A stretch of DNA of 64,000 nucleotides, from assembly GCF_004126535.1 (NCBI RefSeq), contig NZ_PPCV01000001.1, forward strand, positions 62,001 to 126,000. The letters are read 5' to 3'. Shown in pieces: positions 17,902 to 27,000 of the stretch. Each line of letters begins with the position of its first letter. Position 1 is the stretch's first letter. The stretch is from Propioniciclava flava (lineage in GTDB: Bacteria; Actinomycetota; Actinomycetes; Propionibacteriales; Propionibacteriaceae). Made by a program: the position numbers and the translations under genes. The notes below the pieces were generated by a model. The model saw nothing but the letters and a program-made list of their open reading frames with translations. It was not told the DNA's origin and did no database searches.

Positions 17902-18786
17902 ATGGAGCCCTGGGTACCGGACAGCGGATTGGATCGCCTGCTGGAAGCACGGGAGGATCCCGCCTGGGTAGCGGCCCAATGGGCCCACCCGCACGCGCGC
18001 GTCCTGGGCGTCGATGCGCGCTCGGGAGTGTCGGCGACGCCTCACCACGACGGTCTGCGAGGGATCCGACCCGGGGGCACGTTCGATCCTCAGCATCACT
18101 ACCTGGTGGGCGCCGTTGACGGTGATCCCTGGTTCGCTGTCGAGGCGTCCGCGGACGGTCTCTCCTCGTCCTTGCGGGAGCTGGGAGGCGTCCTGGGTGA
18201 GACCGAACTCGACCTGGCCATGAGCGCGGTGGCGCTGGTCAACTGGCATCGTGAGGCAGGCTTTTGTGGCCGGTGCGGTACGGCGACGACGGTCACCTCC
18301 GGCGGCCACGAGCGGGCCTGCCCCGGCTGCCAGGCCCAATGGTTCCCGCGCATCGACCCGGCCGTGATCGTGGCGGTGCTGGACGAACAGGGGCGGCTGC
18401 TGCTGGGGCATCACGCTGGCTGGGAGGACACCCGGGTTTCGATCCTGGCCGGATTCGTCGAGGCCGGGGAATCCCTCGAGCAGGCCGTCCGGCGCGAGAT
18501 CATGGAGGAGTCCGCGGTCACGTTGTCTTCGCTGCGTTACGTGGGCAGCCAGCCGTGGCCGTTCCCGCGCTCCCTCATGCTGGGATTCGTGGCACAGGCG
18601 CGGGGTCAGGAGGTCCGTCCCGATGGGGAAGAGATTCTCTGGGCGCGGTTCTTCGCCCGCGAGGAGGTGTCGGCTGAGGTCGCCGCGGGCCGTTTGACCC
18701 TCCCGATGCGCACGTCGATCGCGTCACGCATCATCGCGGCCTGGCGCGACGGGGACCTGACCCTGGATCCGGCAGCGACACGGTAG
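17902..18786 (+). CDS. nudC: NADH pyrophosphatase / NAD-capped RNA decapping Nudix hydrolase
   Basis: Hydrolyses NADH to NMNH and AMP and can remove NAD caps from RNA (EC 3.6.1.22 family). A zinc ribbon is formed by Cys122, Cys125, Cys140 and Cys143. The Nudix box GFVEAGESLEQAVRREIMEE starts at residue 184, and the NudC-specific SQPWPFP is at 216-222. It has 294 residues. I take the ATG at 17902 rather than the GTG at 17893 because the latter lies inside the TAGCGT box. It follows adnB immediately and is convergent with recD with only 23 nt between them. Confidence 0.92.
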   Translation: MEPWVPDSGLDRLLEAREDPAWVAAQWAHPHARVLGVDARSGVSATPHHDGLRGIRPGGTFDPQHHYLVGAVDGDPWFAVEASADGLSSSLRELGGVLGETELDLAMSAVALVNWHREAGFCGRCGTATTVTSGGHERACPGCQAQWFPRIDPAVIVAVLDEQGRLLLGHHAGWEDTRVSILAGFVEAGESLEQAVRREIMEESAVTLSSLRYVGSQPWPFPRSLMLGFVAQARGQEVRPDGEEILWARFFAREEVSAEVAAGRLTLPMRTSIASRIIAAWRDGDLTLDPAATR

Positions 18787-18809
18787 CGATCTCGTCCGCA
18801 CCCGGCGCC

Positions 18810-20468
18810 TCAGCGCAGGCGTGCGGTGAGGCCGCTCATGCGGCGCGCGGGGCGGGCGATGGCCTGCGAGATGGCCGCCTCATCGCCGACCAGAAGCACC
18901 GACTCCTTGGCGCGCGAGACGGCTGTGTAGAGCAGTTCTCGCGTGAGCAAGGGTGAGCCTGCGGGGGGAAGCACCACGCTGACGTCGCGAAACTGGCTGC
19001 CTTGCGCCTTGTGGACGGTCATCGCATGGACGCTGGTCAGCCCGTCGAGCACAAAGGGGGAGAAAGCCTGCGGGATGCCCCCCACGCTGAACCAGGCCTG
19101 CGGCGGGCCCCCGGCGGCCACCACCACGCCGGTGTCGCCGTTATACAGCCCCAGTTCGGGTCGGTTGGCGGTCATCATCACTGGGCGTCCCGGGTAGGCC
19201 TCGCCTTCGGGAACGAATCCGGGAACGTCGGCGGTGAGCCAGGCCACCGCCGAACGGGACCAGGGGGCGACCCCGAAGGGGCCGCTGCGATGCCCGCACA
19301 GCAAGCGGTGCGCATCCAACGCCGCCAACGCGTGAGCGGGGTCGGCGTCGCGGACGGCCTCGGCCACGTCACGACCTGCCGCGACGACACGGTCCCGGAC
19401 CGCGGCGACGCCTGCCTCGCCGTCCAGCAAGCGAAGGCTGGGGTCGCCTGAGGCGAGCGTGGCGAGCGCGGCGTCGGCATCCCCGGTGCGGATGGCTGTG
19501 GCGAGTGTGGCGATCGCACCCTGGAACCGGTAGTTGTGGCTCAGGCGCGCCACGATCCCGGCGCTGGCCGGGGCTTGGGTGATGTCAGCCAGCACACTGC
19601 CAGCATCGACGGAGGACAACTGGTCCGGGTCGCCCACCAACACCAGACGAGCGCCCGGTTTGAGTGCCTCCAGGAGACGGGCCATCAGCGACATCGAGAC
19701 CATCGACATCTCGTCAATGATGACCACATCGTGAGGAAGCGGTCGCGTCGCATCGTGCGCGAAACGGGTGCGGGAGCCGCGCCTCCACCCCAGCAAGGCG
19801 TGCAAGGTCACGGCGCGGGCGGCGGGGTCTTGAAGCGACTCGGTCATGCGGGCCGCAGCCTTGCCGGTGGGGGCCGCGAGGCCGACCAGGGCGTCAGGGC
19901 TCTCGGCGCGGATGCGTGCCATGATCGCCTTGATCGTCCACGTCTTTCCCGTGCCCGGCCCTCCCGCGATGACGGTGACCGGGCTAGCGATGGCCAACTC
20001 CACCGCATCGCCTTGGCCTTGCGGGGCGCCGCCCGGAGGGGCGAGCGCCAGCCTGGCGAGCATTTCACGGCGGACGACTTCTTGATCGGCGTAGTGACGC
20101 TCCAAGTACAGGGCACCGTCGACGAGGCGCAGCGGCCGAGACGGGGCGTCCTGGGGCCCCACCGTCACGAGGGGGCTGTGGCGCAGAGCCTCCTCCCATG
20201 CGCCCGACTCTGGCCACCAGGCGGGGTCGATGTCGCTGGTGTCTTCGAGTTGATCCAGTTCGCGGAGCCGATCAAGCGGCAGGCAGATGGACCCCATGCG
20301 CAGTGCCCGCACCGTTAAAGCGGCGGCGAGGAGAACCTGCGGGTCCGACTCGCCAAAGAGGTACCCCCATTGCTGGGCGGGATGGACGTCGGACCAGGTG
20401 AGGGCCCCAGCCTCGTTGAAGTGGGCCAACAGTCCGGTGGCGCTGACCGCGCGCGCATCAGGGCTCAC
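18810..20468 (-). CDS. recD: Exodeoxyribonuclease V alpha subunit
   Basis: The 5'-3' SF1B helicase of RecBCD (EC 3.1.11.5). Motifs: GGPGTGKTWTIKAI (Walker A), VVIIDEMSMVSMSLM (Walker B region), LVLVGDPDQLSSVDAGSVL and the C-terminal MTVHKAQGSQF. At 552 residues it is similar to other RecD1 proteins. The GTG start overlaps the recB stop (GTGA), so it is the last gene of the recC-recB-recD unit. Confidence 0.94.
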   Translation of the reverse strand: MSPDARAVSATGLLAHFNEAGALTWSDVHPAQQWGYLFGESDPQVLLAAALTVRALRMGSICLPLDRLRELDQLEDTSDIDPAWWPESGAWEEALRHSPLVTVGPQDAPSRPLRLVDGALYLERHYADQEVVRREMLARLALAPPGGAPQGQGDAVELAIASPVTVIAGGPGTGKTWTIKAIMARIRAESPDALVGLAAPTGKAAARMTESLQDPAARAVTLHALLGWRRGSRTRFAHDATRPLPHDVVIIDEMSMVSMSLMARLLEALKPGARLVLVGDPDQLSSVDAGSVLADITQAPASAGIVARLSHNYRFQGAIATLATAIRTGDADAALATLASGDPSLRLLDGEAGVAAVRDRVVAAGRDVAEAVRDADPAHALAALDAHRLLCGHRSGPFGVAPWSRSAVAWLTADVPGFVPEGEAYPGRPVMMTANRPELGLYNGDTGVVVAAGGPPQAWFSVGGIPQAFSPFVLDGLTSVHAMTVHKAQGSQFRDVSVVLPPAGSPLLTRELLYTAVSRAKESVLLVGDEAAISQAIARPARRMSGLTARLR

Positions 20469-23400
20469 GAGGGGGTCTCCTCTCCCGCCAATAGCGCGGA
20501 GGTGGCGAGCACCAGGTCCGGGCTCGGCTTCCAGGTGAACACGCCCAGGGGGTGCCCGTCGGGTTGGGGAGTGTGCTCCCCGGCCATGCCGCGAACGAAC
20601 AGGTAGGCCACACCGCCGAGATGGCGCTCAGGTTCGTAGGGTCGCCACCGGGTTCCCAAGAAGCGATGCAGGGCGACGCTGTAGAGCAACGCCTGGAGGG
20701 GATAGTGGCTGGCCATCATGGCTTCGGCCATGGCAGCGCGGGTGTAGTGCCCAATCGTCAAGGGTTCGTCGGCGGGGGCAAGCCAGTTGGTCTTGTAATC
20801 CACGACGACGAAGCGTGCTGCGGCGCCATCGCCGTCGCGCAACACGGCGTCGATGGAGCCGGTCAAGAACCCGTGCAGCCGCTGTCCCGCCAGGAGCGGG
20901 TTGGCCAGGCGAGCCGGGTAAGCGGCCAGAGGGTCGCCTGGAGGCAGGTGACGCTCCAGAAGGTGTGCCAGGTCGGCCACGGTAGCGCTGGGGTTGGAGA
21001 GGGCGAACTCGAAATCCATCTCCGCGAGCCGATCCGCGGGTGAGAAGTCGCGCAAGGTGCGGCCGGGAAGCAGGGGGCCAAGCGGGGTGTCGAAACTGGG
21101 GGCCAACGCGGTGGCGAGCGCGTCCGCACTGACATCGGCGACCGGCACCTGACGCAGCGCGGTCCTGGTGGCGTTGGCGACGGCGTCGCGCCACGACGGC
21201 ACGGTCGCGTCGGTGGCCTCATAGACAGCGTGGACGAGAGTTCCGAAGGCTGCCCCGGCGGGCAGCGTCGCCATCGGCGAGAGGTCGGCATAGGCGTCCT
21301 CGACGGGGACGAGGAGATCCTCGGGGCCGCCTTCGTCGTCGAGCAGCAGGGAATCGACGGGTGATGCCTGATCGTGAGCGGCCGCGGTGAGCCCCGAGTA
21401 GGAGGTCCGCCGCCATGTCTGGTCGATGGTGCGATCCCACGAACGGAGGGTGAGTTCCGGGGATGGTGGCCGCGGAAGGGGCACCGCACGGGTGCCCTGC
21501 ACCTCGACGACGCCGATCCCCGCTGCGGGGAGCCAACCGGCTCCGAGGGGGGTCGAGTCGGCGAGCACCTCGCTGAGGGGATAGGAACTGAGCGGACGCC
21601 GTGGGTGCTGCGGGTCATGGTCGGCGTGGACGAGTCGATGCAGCGGGGAGGCCGTCACGCGCGATTGGGGTGCCCACCACGTCACCACGCGGGACTCCGC
21701 GCGCGTCAACCCCACATAGAAGGCCCGCAAGGACTCATCCCCGTCTTCGAGCAGGTGCTGCTCCCAGCGACGGGCACGATCGGGGCCGCGTCGCCCGCCA
21801 ATGTCGAGCGAACGGGCGGTACCGCCCGGGAGCACGAGGGGCTCACCGTGATCGGGCTGGACGGGAAACTCTTCACCCGACTCGGGCAGCAGCACGACAG
21901 GCCATTGGAGCCCCTTGGCGCGGTGGATCGTCATCACGGTGACGGCGTCGGCGTCGGTCGCGCGGCGGCGGGTCGCCTCGCCGCCGAGGGACTGGGCGGC
22001 GCGCTGACCGTGCAACCAGGCCGCGAGATCGCGCGGACGCCGCGTGACCCCAGAGCCGCGGTGACGATGCAGCAACTCGGCGATCTGGCGGTGATCGGTG
22101 ACGCGTTGCTCCCCATCGGGGCGCTGCAAGAGCCGTGCGGTGAAGTCATGGTCGGTGTCGAAGGCCGCCACCAGCGCGGGCACGCCGCTGCGCTCCAGTG
22201 TCCGCGCCCATCGGTGCAGGAGGATCGCCCAGGCTGAATGCTGCGCCTCGTCGGCTTCGGCAAGACCCGGCACGGTTGCCCCGATGAAGTCGGTGAGGTA
22301 GGCGCGTTGCAGAAACGGACGACGCGGTTCGTCGAGGGCTTGAAGTAACGTCAGCCAGTCGTCGGCAGCGGTCGTGCTGAACACGCTGCGCGATCCGGTG
22401 AAGGTTGCGGGGATCCCCGCCTGGGCCAACTCCTTGGCCAGGGTCGCCCCTCGCTTGTTGGAGCGGACCAGCACGGCGATGTCACGCGCCCGCAGCGGGC
22501 TCCCCACGCCAGGAACCGGGATGCCGTTCTCGGTGGGCAGCCGCACGAGCGGGGGCTGATCACTCAGAAGTTCGGCGACGACTCCCACCAGGTCATCCCC
22601 GATGGCCTTGGCCGCTTGTGCCTGCGTCATTGCGGTGTCGGCGCTGATGCTGCGCACGTGGACGCCGTGGGCCCACGCGGTGCCATCTCGGCCCTGCAGC
22701 CGCGAGTGGCGAGCCGCGGTGACGGGGGGAGTCACGATGCCCTCACCCAGGAGAACACCATCGAACAATGCAGCGACTCCCGCCACGGTCTCGGGGTCTG
22801 ACCGGTAGTTCACCGGCAGCGTGGTGGTGGTCGTCGACTCCTGCACCGCGAGGGTGTAGGTGTGCACATCCCCACCCCGGAACCCGTAAATCGCCTGCTT
22901 GGGATCGCCGATGAGCACCAACGTCGAGGATCCGTGGAACGCGCTGCGCAGGATCGACCATTGCACCGGGTCAGTGTCTTGGAACTCGTCAACCAGGACC
23001 ACCGGGAACCGTGAGGACAGCCGCTGGCGCGCCTGGGCGCCAAAGCGATCATCGTTGAGGGCGTCCTTGAGGCGTTCGAGTTGGTCGTCGAACGAGTAGA
23101 CGCGCAAGGCATGTTTGCGCCGTGCCACCTCGTCTCGGACCTGCTGGGCGAAGCGCACCCGATCACCCACGGCCCCTGAGGCGTCCTCTCCGACCAAGGT
23201 GGCGTCCTCGGTCGCGGCACGGCGCCCGATCTCCTGAGCCCCTGGATCGGCATTCCACCGCCTGCCATAGGGGAAGGGTGCGCCCTGCTCGCGCCGCGCG
23301 AACTGGGAAACGTACACGTCAGCGGACGCTTCGTCGGCCAATGGGCCGAGTTCTTCGATGAGCGTCGACAACGGGGTCTGCGGGGCCAGGATGCCCAAGC

Positions 23401-23815
23401 CGCTCAGCATGCTGTGGCAGAACTCGTGCGTGGTCATGATGGTGGCCCGGTCGAAATCTGCGACGGCGCTCGCCAACCGCGCGGCGCGCTCGGCGACCTG
23501 ATCGGGGGTTCCGGTAGCCAGCGAGATCAAGACGGCATCGGTCGGCGTGGCATGCGTGCGCCCCTGGACGAGGTCTTCCAGGAAAAGGGCGGCCTCGTGG
23601 AGACGTTCCCGCACGCGCAGCCGCAATTCGGCCGTCGCAGCGCGCGAGAACGTGATCAGCAGGAGATCGTCGATCCGCGCACGCCCCTGCGCCACATAGC
23701 GGACAGCCAAGGCGGCGATCGCGTACGTTTTCCCCGTCCCTGCAGACGCCTCCAAGACAGTGGTGTTCGTGGGCAGGGCCCCGGTCAGGGAAAACTCTGG
23801 ATAGTGCTGCGTCAT
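20465..23815 (-). CDS. recB: Exodeoxyribonuclease V beta subunit
   Basis: The 3'-5' helicase and nuclease of RecBCD. It has 1,116 residues. Motifs: EASAGTGKTYAIAALAVRY (Walker A near residue 20), VLVDEFQDTDPVQW, LIGDPKQAIYGFRGGD, TIHRAKGLQWPVV, and the nuclease FVVVDYKTNWL near the C-terminus. The frame extends further upstream, but the ATG at 23815 overlaps the recC stop as ATGA and begins MTQHYPEFSLTG, which fits the family, so I use it. The gene coexists with adnAB about 3 kb away; mycobacteria also carry both systems. Confidence 0.94.
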   Translation of the reverse strand: MTQHYPEFSLTGALPTNTTVLEASAGTGKTYAIAALAVRYVAQGRARIDDLLLITFSRAATAELRLRVRERLHEAALFLEDLVQGRTHATPTDAVLISLATGTPDQVAERAARLASAVADFDRATIMTTHEFCHSMLSGLGILAPQTPLSTLIEELGPLADEASADVYVSQFARREQGAPFPYGRRWNADPGAQEIGRRAATEDATLVGEDASGAVGDRVRFAQQVRDEVARRKHALRVYSFDDQLERLKDALNDDRFGAQARQRLSSRFPVVLVDEFQDTDPVQWSILRSAFHGSSTLVLIGDPKQAIYGFRGGDVHTYTLAVQESTTTTTLPVNYRSDPETVAGVAALFDGVLLGEGIVTPPVTAARHSRLQGRDGTAWAHGVHVRSISADTAMTQAQAAKAIGDDLVGVVAELLSDQPPLVRLPTENGIPVPGVGSPLRARDIAVLVRSNKRGATLAKELAQAGIPATFTGSRSVFSTTAADDWLTLLQALDEPRRPFLQRAYLTDFIGATVPGLAEADEAQHSAWAILLHRWARTLERSGVPALVAAFDTDHDFTARLLQRPDGEQRVTDHRQIAELLHRHRGSGVTRRPRDLAAWLHGQRAAQSLGGEATRRRATDADAVTVMTIHRAKGLQWPVVLLPESGEEFPVQPDHGEPLVLPGGTARSLDIGGRRGPDRARRWEQHLLEDGDESLRAFYVGLTRAESRVVTWWAPQSRVTASPLHRLVHADHDPQHPRRPLSSYPLSEVLADSTPLGAGWLPAAGIGVVEVQGTRAVPLPRPPSPELTLRSWDRTIDQTWRRTSYSGLTAAAHDQASPVDSLLLDDEGGPEDLLVPVEDAYADLSPMATLPAGAAFGTLVHAVYEATDATVPSWRDAVANATRTALRQVPVADVSADALATALAPSFDTPLGPLLPGRTLRDFSPADRLAEMDFEFALSNPSATVADLAHLLERHLPPGDPLAAYPARLANPLLAGQRLHGFLTGSIDAVLRDGDGAAARFVVVDYKTNWLAPADEPLTIGHYTRAAMAEAMMASHYPLQALLYSVALHRFLGTRWRPYEPERHLGGVAYLFVRGMAGEHTPQPDGHPLGVFTWKPSPDLVLATSALLAGEETPS

Positions 23816-26800
23816 CCCTGCCCCTTCACGATCGGTCCCCACACCCGGCCGGCCAGCGCTCCCAGGAGTTGCTCTTCGCCGGGCATGGCCCACGGGCTGC
23901 CATGGGACGGCGTGCCGCGCCAGGGCACCTCGTCTTTGCCGTACCAGCGATCCCAGACCAGATCGCGGTCGTAGCGCCACAGCTTGTTCAGCAGCGCGGT
24001 TTCCTTCAGCGGATCCCGGCCCTGGGCGCGGAACCGCGCCCACTGCTCGGCGACCCGGGGCGGCAAGGGGAGCACCTGCTCAGTGGCGTCGTGGGCCAAG
24101 GCGAGGAGATCGCCCAGGAAGGCTCGGGCGTGCTCGACCGGTGGCGCGGTGAGCCGCAGCGTCGAGCCGCGACCCACAACGACGGCGTTCGTGCGGCGTC
24201 CCGTGGCGACCGTCAGCGCGAGCATCTGAGCCCAGGCAGGGCCGAGATGGCGGGCGTCGACACGGCCGTACTGGGCTGTCGCGATGAGGCCCCCGCGGGT
24301 AACGACCTGGCCGGTGACGCGGACGCCGTCCACCACGAGATCGACGACGTCGGTGTGTGCCTCACCGGGGGCCTCGCGCTGGAAGCGGGTGACGATGCCG
24401 TGGGCGTCGCCGACGATGTCCATGAGCGGCCCGCGGCCGAGTTCGTGCGGAGGAACCTGCCCGCTGAGCCATTGGGCTGTGACGGCCTGATCGGAATCCT
24501 GCCCGGCGAGCAGCGAGGCCACGAGGGCCTCACCCAGCGACCAGCTTTCGCGGAACCCCAGTTCGAGCGGGATCGCCTCCTCGGCGATGTCGTCGGTAGC
24601 GAGGGTGAGGTCGGCACGTTCGCGCAGCAGGAACCGTGCCGGATGTTTGAGCAAGGCACCCAGTTGCTCGACGCTCACCTCCCGCAGCGGGGAGGTGCGG
24701 GGGAGCACGCCCAGGGCAAACGGATGGGGAGCAGAGCGCGGGGCCGCACTGAGGGCTCGGGCGGCAGCGTAGGACGCCCGATCGAAACTGCGGGCACGCC
24801 CTTTGGCGTCGGGAAGGAAGTTGCGGGGGGAGAACGGTTGCAGCGTCTCGATATGGACGCGGTCCTCCCCGAGCGCGTCACGAACCTCCAACACCCCGGC
24901 GGGGGGCGGATAGTCCTCGGGGGTGAGGGAGGACTGCCCTTGATAGATGAGGATCAGCCGATCCTGCGCGGCGAGAATCGCGTCCAGGATCGCCTGGCGA
25001 TCATCGGTGCCGGGGGAGGGATCCAGCGGCTCATGCGCCGTAGCCAGAAGGTCGTCCCCGTCGCCGAGGCTCCGACGGGGAAACGTGCGTTCGTCCAGGC
25101 CCACGACGCACACCAGGCGATGAGGGATGCGCGGCACATCATCCACGCTGGCGACGACGAGGCTCCCGTTGCCGAAGGCGGGACGCTCCCGACGCCGCCC
25201 CCACGCGTCCGTCATCAGTGCCACGACATCACTGGCATGCAGGGAGGACCCTGCCGAACTGCCCCGCTCCTCGATGTCGGCCAGAACCGACCAGACCTGA
25301 GACAGTTGCCAGCTCTCGGGGTGGGGAACCTCGGTCAGGGAGGTCACGGCGTCACGGATGCGCGCCACCCATGTACTGACGGGGGCGTCCAACCCGAACT
25401 CGCGCGCGACACGCGACAATCGGCTGACGAGTTCGGCGAGGGCTCCGACGCGGTCGGTGTCGGTGGAGGAAACATCGTCGACCGTCGCCACCACCCCGAC
25501 GCTGGTGTGGGTGTCGTCGCTGAAGGCCTCGCCGAGGATGAGGCGCTGGACGCCGAGTTGCCAGGTGTTCTGTGTCACCTCGACGCCGAACCATGCGCGG
25601 TGATCCGCGTTGATCCCCCAGCGGATGCCCGCTGCGTCGATCAGGGCCTCCAGGCGATCGATGTCGTCCGCGGCGAAGCCGAAACGGCGTGCAACGAAGG
25701 GGTGCGCCGCCCAATCGAGGAGTTCGGAGGCGGTCCCTCGACTGGTGCGCAACCCCAGCAGGTTCAGCACGAGCGCATACACCTGGTTGCCGTCCGCGAG
25801 ACGGGGAATCGCCACGCGCAGGTGCGAGGCCGGATGCGCTGCGGCGGCGTCGCGAAGATCCTCGGGAGGGGAGAACAAGGCGGTGATGTGGGGGGCGAGG
25901 GCCGCAGGATCAGGAGTAAGCACGACGGCATCGCGAGGTTCGAGCGTGGGATCGTCGGCGAAGGCACCGGTCAACAGTTCGCGCATGACGTCGGCCTGAC
26001 GCCCCAACGCGTGGCTGCTGTGGATGCTCAGTGAGTCGTCTGTCGGCAACGACGCGGGGACGGGTGCGCCGGAGAGGATCGACGCCTGCAGGAGCCCCAG
26101 CACCGTCCTGGCGCGCGGGGCAGCGGGATGGGATTCCTGGCTGTCGGCCAGCGCCTCCCACGCCGAACGCCACGCCGCGGCGCGCCGACCCAAAGCGGTG
26201 GCGAGGCTATTGGCCCCGGACTCGTGCACGGGCAGCCACACGTGCACGGGACGCGTGGACCCCAGCGCGGCGACGAGGTCAAGTGCGGCGGGGGTGACGT
26301 GGCGTGGGGCGAAGATATGCGCCTCGGGCCACGGCAGGGGATGCGTCCCTGCGCGCAGCGCCGCGGTCAAGGCATTCCGGCGCTGGATCGGGTCGGGTGC
26401 CGACACTTCGTCGTGCAGGGCGTGCCACAGCCATGGCTGCCACCCGTGGTCGCCCAGCCCCTGCGCGGCCAGCTGCGGGTCGGCCAGCCAAGCGCTCAGC
26501 CACGCCGGACGGTGATCGGCATAGCGATGAAGCAGGCGGGCCAGGCGCATCGCGTTGGCATAGCGCTGGTCGTTCGACGCGAGATGCGCCTCGAGCGCCT
26601 CCAGACCGGGCGCGTGCCGCTCGCACGCGGCAAGGATCGCCCACACCATGCGCGTCGGTGCCCAGGCGTCCTCGTGGGTAGGACTGCCCGACAACAACGC
26701 TTCCAGCCGACTCCAGGGATGGACGTCGTAACCGGCCATGATCCCGGCACCTGCCAGCGAGGTCGTGGCGACCTGCTGGGACAGCCACCGCTGTACCCCC

Positions 26801-26919
26801 GGTGTAGAGGTCAACAGGAGCGGACGCGCGAACGGATCGGCGTCGCTGGGCGTCGCGCTGGCGAACGCATGCGCCAAAGCGGCCGGGTCGGCCGAGGTGT
26901 GGAGGCGCACGTGGTTCAT
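23812..26919 (-). CDS. recC: Exodeoxyribonuclease V gamma subunit
   Basis: The scaffold and Chi-recognition subunit of RecBCD, with degenerate helicase and nuclease domains. Recognised from the N-terminal pattern (LLTSTPGVQRWLSQQVA, then MAGYDVHPWSRLE), from LVCVVGLDERTFPR in the middle, from LEVRDAL and LGFRESWSLGEALVASLL, and from its position upstream of recB and recD. It has 1,035 residues. The ATG at 26919 has no Shine-Dalgarno sequence; TACAGT lies 8 nt before it, so it is probably read from a leaderless mRNA. It is first in the recCBD operon and divergent from uvrD2. Confidence 0.9.
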   Translation of the reverse strand: MNHVRLHTSADPAALAHAFASATPSDADPFARPLLLTSTPGVQRWLSQQVATTSLAGAGIMAGYDVHPWSRLEALLSGSPTHEDAWAPTRMVWAILAACERHAPGLEALEAHLASNDQRYANAMRLARLLHRYADHRPAWLSAWLADPQLAAQGLGDHGWQPWLWHALHDEVSAPDPIQRRNALTAALRAGTHPLPWPEAHIFAPRHVTPAALDLVAALGSTRPVHVWLPVHESGANSLATALGRRAAAWRSAWEALADSQESHPAAPRARTVLGLLQASILSGAPVPASLPTDDSLSIHSSHALGRQADVMRELLTGAFADDPTLEPRDAVVLTPDPAALAPHITALFSPPEDLRDAAAAHPASHLRVAIPRLADGNQVYALVLNLLGLRTSRGTASELLDWAAHPFVARRFGFAADDIDRLEALIDAAGIRWGINADHRAWFGVEVTQNTWQLGVQRLILGEAFSDDTHTSVGVVATVDDVSSTDTDRVGALAELVSRLSRVAREFGLDAPVSTWVARIRDAVTSLTEVPHPESWQLSQVWSVLADIEERGSSAGSSLHASDVVALMTDAWGRRRERPAFGNGSLVVASVDDVPRIPHRLVCVVGLDERTFPRRSLGDGDDLLATAHEPLDPSPGTDDRQAILDAILAAQDRLILIYQGQSSLTPEDYPPPAGVLEVRDALGEDRVHIETLQPFSPRNFLPDAKGRARSFDRASYAAARALSAAPRSAPHPFALGVLPRTSPLREVSVEQLGALLKHPARFLLRERADLTLATDDIAEEAIPLELGFRESWSLGEALVASLLAGQDSDQAVTAQWLSGQVPPHELGRGPLMDIVGDAHGIVTRFQREAPGEAHTDVVDLVVDGVRVTGQVVTRGGLIATAQYGRVDARHLGPAWAQMLALTVATGRRTNAVVVGRGSTLRLTAPPVEHARAFLGDLLALAHDATEQVLPLPPRVAEQWARFRAQGRDPLKETALLNKLWRYDRDLVWDRWYGKDEVPWRGTPSHGSPWAMPGEEQLLGALAGRVWGPIVKGQG

Positions 26920-26925
26920 TGCCGA

Positions 26926-26994
26926 CCACTGTAGGGGCAGCGACCGACAGTGTGCTCCCGAGGCGAACAACGTCACCGGCTCCGCCTACAGTGG
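26926..26994. promoter_or_regulatory. Mirror-image leaderless promoters of recC and uvrD2
   Basis: CCTACAGTGG occurs at 26985-26994 on the plus strand and as its exact reverse complement at 26926-26935. On each strand TACAGT ends exactly 8 nt before the start codon (GTG of uvrD2, ATG of recC). Neither gene has a convincing Shine-Dalgarno site. The two boxes are separated by 49 nt. This fits a pair of divergent -10 elements driving leaderless transcripts. Confidence 0.6.
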
Positions 26995-27000
26995 GGCAGC

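Noticed and set aside
23816-24043. N-terminal extension of RecB to the first in-frame start
   Set aside because: The 76 extra residues lie inside recC and are compositionally odd; the ATG overlapping the recC stop matches the family N-terminus.
23869-26034. A 721-codon plus-strand open frame opposite recC
   Set aside because: It is a shadow of recC, with no domain, no ribosome-binding site and the Gly/Arg/Glu-biased composition of an antisense frame in high-G+C DNA. Similar long shadows at 2193-3794, 15747-17072 and 57832-59085 were dropped for the same reason.
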